Part shown: one piece after another, positions 60,528 to 64,000 of the stretch
How the letters are laid out: each line of letters opens with the position of its first letter
Numbering within the stretch: position 1 is the first letter of the stretch
DNA from: Candidatus Jettenia caeni
GTDB lineage: Bacteria > Planctomycetota > Brocadiia > Brocadiales > Brocadiaceae
DNA length: 64,000 bases
Assembly: GCA_000296795.1 (NCBI GenBank)
Contig: BAFH01000004.1
Location: forward strand, 1-64,000
Direction of reading: 5' to 3'
The notes under the pieces: model-generated
Database searches by the model: none
Told to the model about the DNA's origin: nothing
What the model saw: only the letters and a program-made list of their open reading frames with translations
Translations under genes and position numbers: made by a program

Positions 60528-61505
60528 ATGGTACACAAATACCGTAACACGTTTCGATATCGAAATTTCACGGTAGTACTTTGGTTCATCCTTTCACTTC
60601 CCTCTCAAATCTTATGCCACATACCCAAAACGATTGCCGCAGAAAATACGGTTCTTGTTATTCGAAGTCAATCAATTGCAGCCTACAATGAAGCAATTAA
60701 AGGTTTTGAAGAAGGATGCAAAGGGAAGAATATCTCTATACAAGCGCTGTATGATTTGAAGGGAAATTTAGAGGAGGGCAAGAAAGTTATTCGGGATCTG
60801 AAAGAGAATAAGACGAAACCCGATCTTATCCTGGCTGTAGGTATCCTTGCTGCAACCATTGTAAAAGATCAATTTACGGATATACCGATCATATTTTGTA
60901 TGGTTATCAACCATGAACGCTTTAATTTACAGGGAGCCAATATTACCGGCATCTCTTCTGAAGCATCGGTAGAAAACCAATTTACTGTTCTTAAGGAATT
61001 TCTCGGCGCCCATAAGAATATAGGGGTTATTTACGATCCAATGAAAACGGAAGAGATTGTTTCGGAGGCAAGCCGTATTGCAAAAAAGTTTGAATTTAAT
61101 CTTATTACAGCACAAATCAGGTCAGACAGAGAAGTAGCTTTCGCATTAAACACGATGTTGAAAAAAATTGATGCGTTATGGATAATCCCTGATGGTACCG
61201 TAATTACCAAAGAATCGCTCGAAGCCCTGTTGAAAGGGGCACAGAAACAGCATCTTCCTACCTTCTGCACATCCAGCGCAATTGTAAAGGCAGGAGCATT
61301 AATCTCTGTCTCGACAGATTATATCCATACAGGTATCCAGGCAGCGAAGATGGCGCAAACATTATTAAACAGCCCGGAGGTTCTTTCATTGGGTGTTCAA
61401 CCGCCGGACAAGTTAAAGTTAACCTTAAATACCCAAACGGCAGAAAAAATCGGGATAGACCTTGCATCTATCCAAATGGATCCGGATGTAGTCTTTTATC
61501 CATAA
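60528..61505 (+). CDS. ABC-type substrate-binding protein (PF04392-like)
   Basis: 325 residues, exported (signal region FTVVLWFILSLPSQILCHIPKTIA). The pattern NTVLVIRSQSIAAYNEAIKGFEEGCKG ... PDLILAVGILAATIVKDQFTDIPIIFCMV ... LQGANITGISSEASVENQFTVLKEFL ... NIGVIYDPMKTEE belongs to the ABC_sub_bind family. No ABC permease or ATPase is nearby; instead a sensor kinase starts 24 bases later, so it is likely a ligand-sensing partner of that kinase. Confidence 0.88.
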   Translation: MVHKYRNTFRYRNFTVVLWFILSLPSQILCHIPKTIAAENTVLVIRSQSIAAYNEAIKGFEEGCKGKNISIQALYDLKGNLEEGKKVIRDLKENKTKPDLILAVGILAATIVKDQFTDIPIIFCMVINHERFNLQGANITGISSEASVENQFTVLKEFLGAHKNIGVIYDPMKTEEIVSEASRIAKKFEFNLITAQIRSDREVAFALNTMLKKIDALWIIPDGTVITKESLEALLKGAQKQHLPTFCTSSAIVKAGALISVSTDYIHTGIQAAKMAQTLLNSPEVLSLGVQPPDKLKLTLNTQTAEKIGIDLASIQMDPDVVFYP

Positions 61506-61529
61506 TCGTTTTTCGGTTGGAAATGCATA

Positions 61530-63233
61530 ATGAGTATCCGTACAAAACTTATCCTCTTTATAAGCACGCTGATAATCATTATCGGAGCGCTCAGTTGTCT
61601 CTTCTTCCTCGTCAATTCGAAAAAGCAGCAGGAAGATGCGCTAAGAAGGTTCGGTATCTCTCTTATTATGCTGTTTGCCCAGGATGACGAGGTCAAACAC
61701 GCGTTGAGTTACACACAACCTGCATTCTTAGACGCCCCTATTAAAAGAATAAAGGCGCTTGATACCGAAGGGGAAATTGGTTATTTGCGTATATCAAATA
61801 CTCAAAAAATTATGGTTGAAGAAAAAGCCCCCTGGATTACTGCTGATATGGAAAAAATTCCTACAGGTGATACTATTCAAAACCCTGACGTATCGTTTAC
61901 TAATCGGATGTGGACAAGAGGCGGCATACGGCATATTGATTCTTCCCGGAACCCCGATATATTGATCACGAATAACATCGTTATCTCTTCAATACATGAA
62001 TTTTACGATTTTTCACTTCCTATCATTGAGAAACATACATTTTCAGAGGAAGAATTTGCTGCACAGATCTTAGGTGAAGCTGATGCCGTTAAAGAAGATA
62101 GGCATATTCTGGGATTTGTACAAATCGGATTATCACGGCATAAGTTACATGAAAGGATTCATGCAATCGTTCGAAGAAGCATTATTCCCATGGGGATAAC
62201 AATCATTGCGGGAGGAGTGTGTATTACCTTCTTTCTCACCAAATATATTATTTCTCCAATAAAACACATGGCAAATATCACACTCGACATCGCGAAAGGG
62301 AATCTTACCCGCACGGTAGATATTCGTTCTAAAGACGAAATTGGTCAATTATCTATAAATTTTAATCAAATGACCAAGGCCCTGAATACTTCCTACGATG
62401 AAAAAGAAAAAATTATGGTACAACTACGGGAACATATTACTAATTTATTTCAAACAAACAAAGAGTTAACGAAAATAAATGAACAATTAAACGATGCACA
62501 GGAACGTTTGGTGCGTTCAGAGAAATTGGCTGCCATCGGTAAATTAGCATCGGGCATTGGACATGAACTGCGAAATCCGCTCGGTTGCATTAAAAATGCA
62601 CTTTTCGTTATAAGAAAGAAAACCCTACCTACCGGGATGTTGCCTGATCCTGATAACCAAAGAATAAACCAATTAATAGAAGTTGTTGAAAAAGAGACTG
62701 AACGAAGTATAAAAATTGTGAATGATTTACTAGAATTTTCAAGAACTACAAAACCTACCGTGTCCCCTACAAATATTCATTCTCTTATTGAATCTTCTCT
62801 TTCAAGACTTACTATCCCTGAAAAAATTAAACGAACTGTGCGTATAGAAGAACCTCTACCATTAATAGCGGTTGATGCAACTCAAATCGAACAGGTATTT
62901 ATCAACCTGATTCAAAATGCGTGTGACGCTATGCCTATGGGCGGCCTCTTAACTATTCATGCACAAAAAGAAAACGGTTCTTTAACCGTTACCTTTACCG
63001 ATACCGGATATGGCATTCCCGATACTATTAAAAATAAGATATTTGACCCTCTTTTTACTACAAAGCCGAAAGGGATGGGATTAGGGTTGGCTATCAGCTT
63101 CAATATTATACAAAGACATGGTGGAAATATTGACTTAAAGAGTAAAGAAGGGGAAGGCGCCAGTTTTATTGTTACATTACCTACAGAAAAGGATAGTAGA
63201 ACAAAAATCCAGACAACAACATACGCTACCTAA
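61530..63233 (+). CDS. Sensor histidine kinase
   Basis: 567 residues: TM1 (LILFISTLIIIIGALSCLFFLV, about 7-28), a periplasmic sensor of about 180 residues, TM2 (IIPMGITIIAGGVCITFFLT), HAMP (SPIKHMANITLDIAKGNLT), a coiled coil, HisKA with His in GIGHELRNPLGC, and HATPase (NLIQNACDAM, DTGYGIPDTI, GMGLGLAISFNII). Of a different lineage from the three large PAS kinases upstream. Sits between a periplasmic binding protein and a receiver-cyclase gene. Confidence 0.93.
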   Translation: MSIRTKLILFISTLIIIIGALSCLFFLVNSKKQQEDALRRFGISLIMLFAQDDEVKHALSYTQPAFLDAPIKRIKALDTEGEIGYLRISNTQKIMVEEKAPWITADMEKIPTGDTIQNPDVSFTNRMWTRGGIRHIDSSRNPDILITNNIVISSIHEFYDFSLPIIEKHTFSEEEFAAQILGEADAVKEDRHILGFVQIGLSRHKLHERIHAIVRRSIIPMGITIIAGGVCITFFLTKYIISPIKHMANITLDIAKGNLTRTVDIRSKDEIGQLSINFNQMTKALNTSYDEKEKIMVQLREHITNLFQTNKELTKINEQLNDAQERLVRSEKLAAIGKLASGIGHELRNPLGCIKNALFVIRKKTLPTGMLPDPDNQRINQLIEVVEKETERSIKIVNDLLEFSRTTKPTVSPTNIHSLIESSLSRLTIPEKIKRTVRIEEPLPLIAVDATQIEQVFINLIQNACDAMPMGGLLTIHAQKENGSLTVTFTDTGYGIPDTIKNKIFDPLFTTKPKGMGLGLAISFNIIQRHGGNIDLKSKEGEGASFIVTLPTEKDSRTKIQTTTYAT

Positions 63234-63285
63234 AAATCGATGGCAACTATGGCTTTTCTTAAAACTTAATACACAGATACCTGAT

Positions 63286-64000
63286 ATGGCATACGAAGTA
63301 TTGAATAAAATTTGTATCATGCTGGTGGATGATGACCTCTCCGTCCTGCAAACAACTGCAATAATTTTAGAAGAAGAAGGCTATACTATTGTAACTTGCT
63401 GTGGAGGAAAAGAGGCTATCGATAAATTGAATGATACGATCTTTACGGTAATACTCGACATCAATATGCCGGATATGTCCGGCCTGGAAGTTTTTGAGAT
63501 CATGAAATCGAGAAACCAATACCTACCCATCATTTTTCATACAGGTTATGGTGAGAAAGAAAAAAGAACTGATATCCGTAAACATTTTCGGCCACATGCT
63601 TATGTGGTTAAGGGGAGCGACCCGGAGCAATTACTCGATACCGTCGCTGGCGCTGTCGAATCGTACAAGAATATCCTGGAAAATGTTACCTTAAATAATG
63701 CCCTTAAGGAGCGAAACGCATTAATTGAGGAATTCAACCGTTCCCTGGAAGATAAGGTAAAAAGGCAAGTGGAAGAAATTCAAAGAACAAGCCGCCTGAA
63801 AAGGTATGTCTCTCCGCAAATTGCTGACACTATCATCTCGAACGGAAGCGATAAATATCTGATTAGCGCCCGAAAATTGCTGACAATCTGTTTTGCCGAT
63901 CTAAAAGGTTTTACCGAAGCCAGCGAAAGCATGGAACCAGAGGATACGGTAAACTTATTAAATGAATATTTCGCAGAGATGACCACTATCATTTTCCGGT
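63286..64000 (+). CDS. Response regulator with C-terminal adenylate/guanylate cyclase domain (partial)
   Basis: Open from ATG 63286 to the window end, cut at the 3' side; about 238 codons visible. Translation shows a receiver domain (CIMLVDDDLSVLQ; phospho-acceptor in VILDINMPDMSG; Lys in AYVVKGSDPEQ), a coiled coil (ALKERNALIEEFNRSLEDKVKRQVEEIQ), then LKRYVSPQIADTII and LTICFADLKGFTEASE, the start of a class III cyclase domain with metal-binding Asp. Output would be a cyclic nucleotide, triggered by the upstream kinase (52-base gap). Confidence 0.88.
   Translation, partial: MAYEVLNKICIMLVDDDLSVLQTTAIILEEEGYTIVTCCGGKEAIDKLNDTIFTVILDINMPDMSGLEVFEIMKSRNQYLPIIFHTGYGEKEKRTDIRKHFRPHAYVVKGSDPEQLLDTVAGAVESYKNILENVTLNNALKERNALIEEFNRSLEDKVKRQVEEIQRTSRLKRYVSPQIADTIISNGSDKYLISARKLLTICFADLKGFTEASESMEPEDTVNLLNEYFAEMTTIIFR

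Overview
The window looks like a chromosome segment of an anammox planctomycete (order Brocadiales, Brocadia/Jettenia/Kuenenia-like). I infer this from moderately low GC, an octaheme hydroxylamine-oxidoreductase-like cytochrome, a lipoprotein built of three cytochrome-P460-type domains, several very large multi-PAS sensor kinases, cobalamin-dependent physiology, and a heavy load of short dispersed palindromic repeats. No rRNA, tRNA, CRISPR array or transposase gene was seen; species-level assignment is not possible by eye.

Layout. 0-10 kb: an M32 carboxypeptidase, an Slp lipoprotein, an M48 CAAX-type protease and the triple P460 cytochrome on the plus strand, then a tightly coupled minus-strand cluster (membrane protein, TPR protein, exported metallophosphoesterase, small GlpM-like membrane protein). 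10-24 kb: a small Cys-rich exported protein, a beta-propeller (SBBP) protein, Ku, two large sensor kinases, a HAD phosphatase and two long gene-poor stretches filled with dispersed repeats.

24-40 kb is the centrepiece: a minus-strand cobalamin island with three cobalamin riboswitches. The distal riboswitch (about 39.7-39.86 kb) and its terminator precede cbiM-cbiN-like-cbiQ-cbiO-cobD-cobQ (cobalt uptake and late corrinoid assembly). Two more riboswitches in tandem (about 33.37-33.88 kb), with a terminator between them, precede a TonB-dependent receptor, a DUF4430 (transcobalamin-like domain) exported protein, a membrane-anchored exported CobN/HmuS-type chelatase homologue, a MotA/TolQ/ExbB-type channel and a DUF2149 protein. 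The second half has the gene content of the Bacteroidota hmu haem-uptake/dechelation operon, but under cobalamin control and with a transcobalamin-like binding domain. I propose it is a corrinoid- or cobalt-tetrapyrrole-processing envelope machine.

40-50 kb: an mltA gene broken by a one-base frameshift, a hemerythrin/Cys-protein operon, a block of unrecognised genes including an 863-codon coiled-coil ORF, a phosphodiesterase-fold protein that has lost a metal ligand, a Tat-exported DUF362 protein and a glycosidase. 50.8-54.4 kb: a sensor kinase split by a (TAGG)17 tract, where removing one repeat unit restores a single 1162-codon gene; this is a strong phase-variation candidate. 54.6-64 kb: octaheme cytochrome-gcvH-gcvT-YkgJ cluster, rhomboid protease, lipoprotein amidase, and a periplasmic binding protein / histidine kinase / response-regulator cyclase operon cut by the window end.

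A recurring theme is invasion of genes by repeats: G/C-skewed palindromic elements that fill intergenic regions also sit in frame inside the SBBP, MotA/ExbB-like and CobN/HmuS-like genes, where they have expanded into 8-9-residue tandem peptides.
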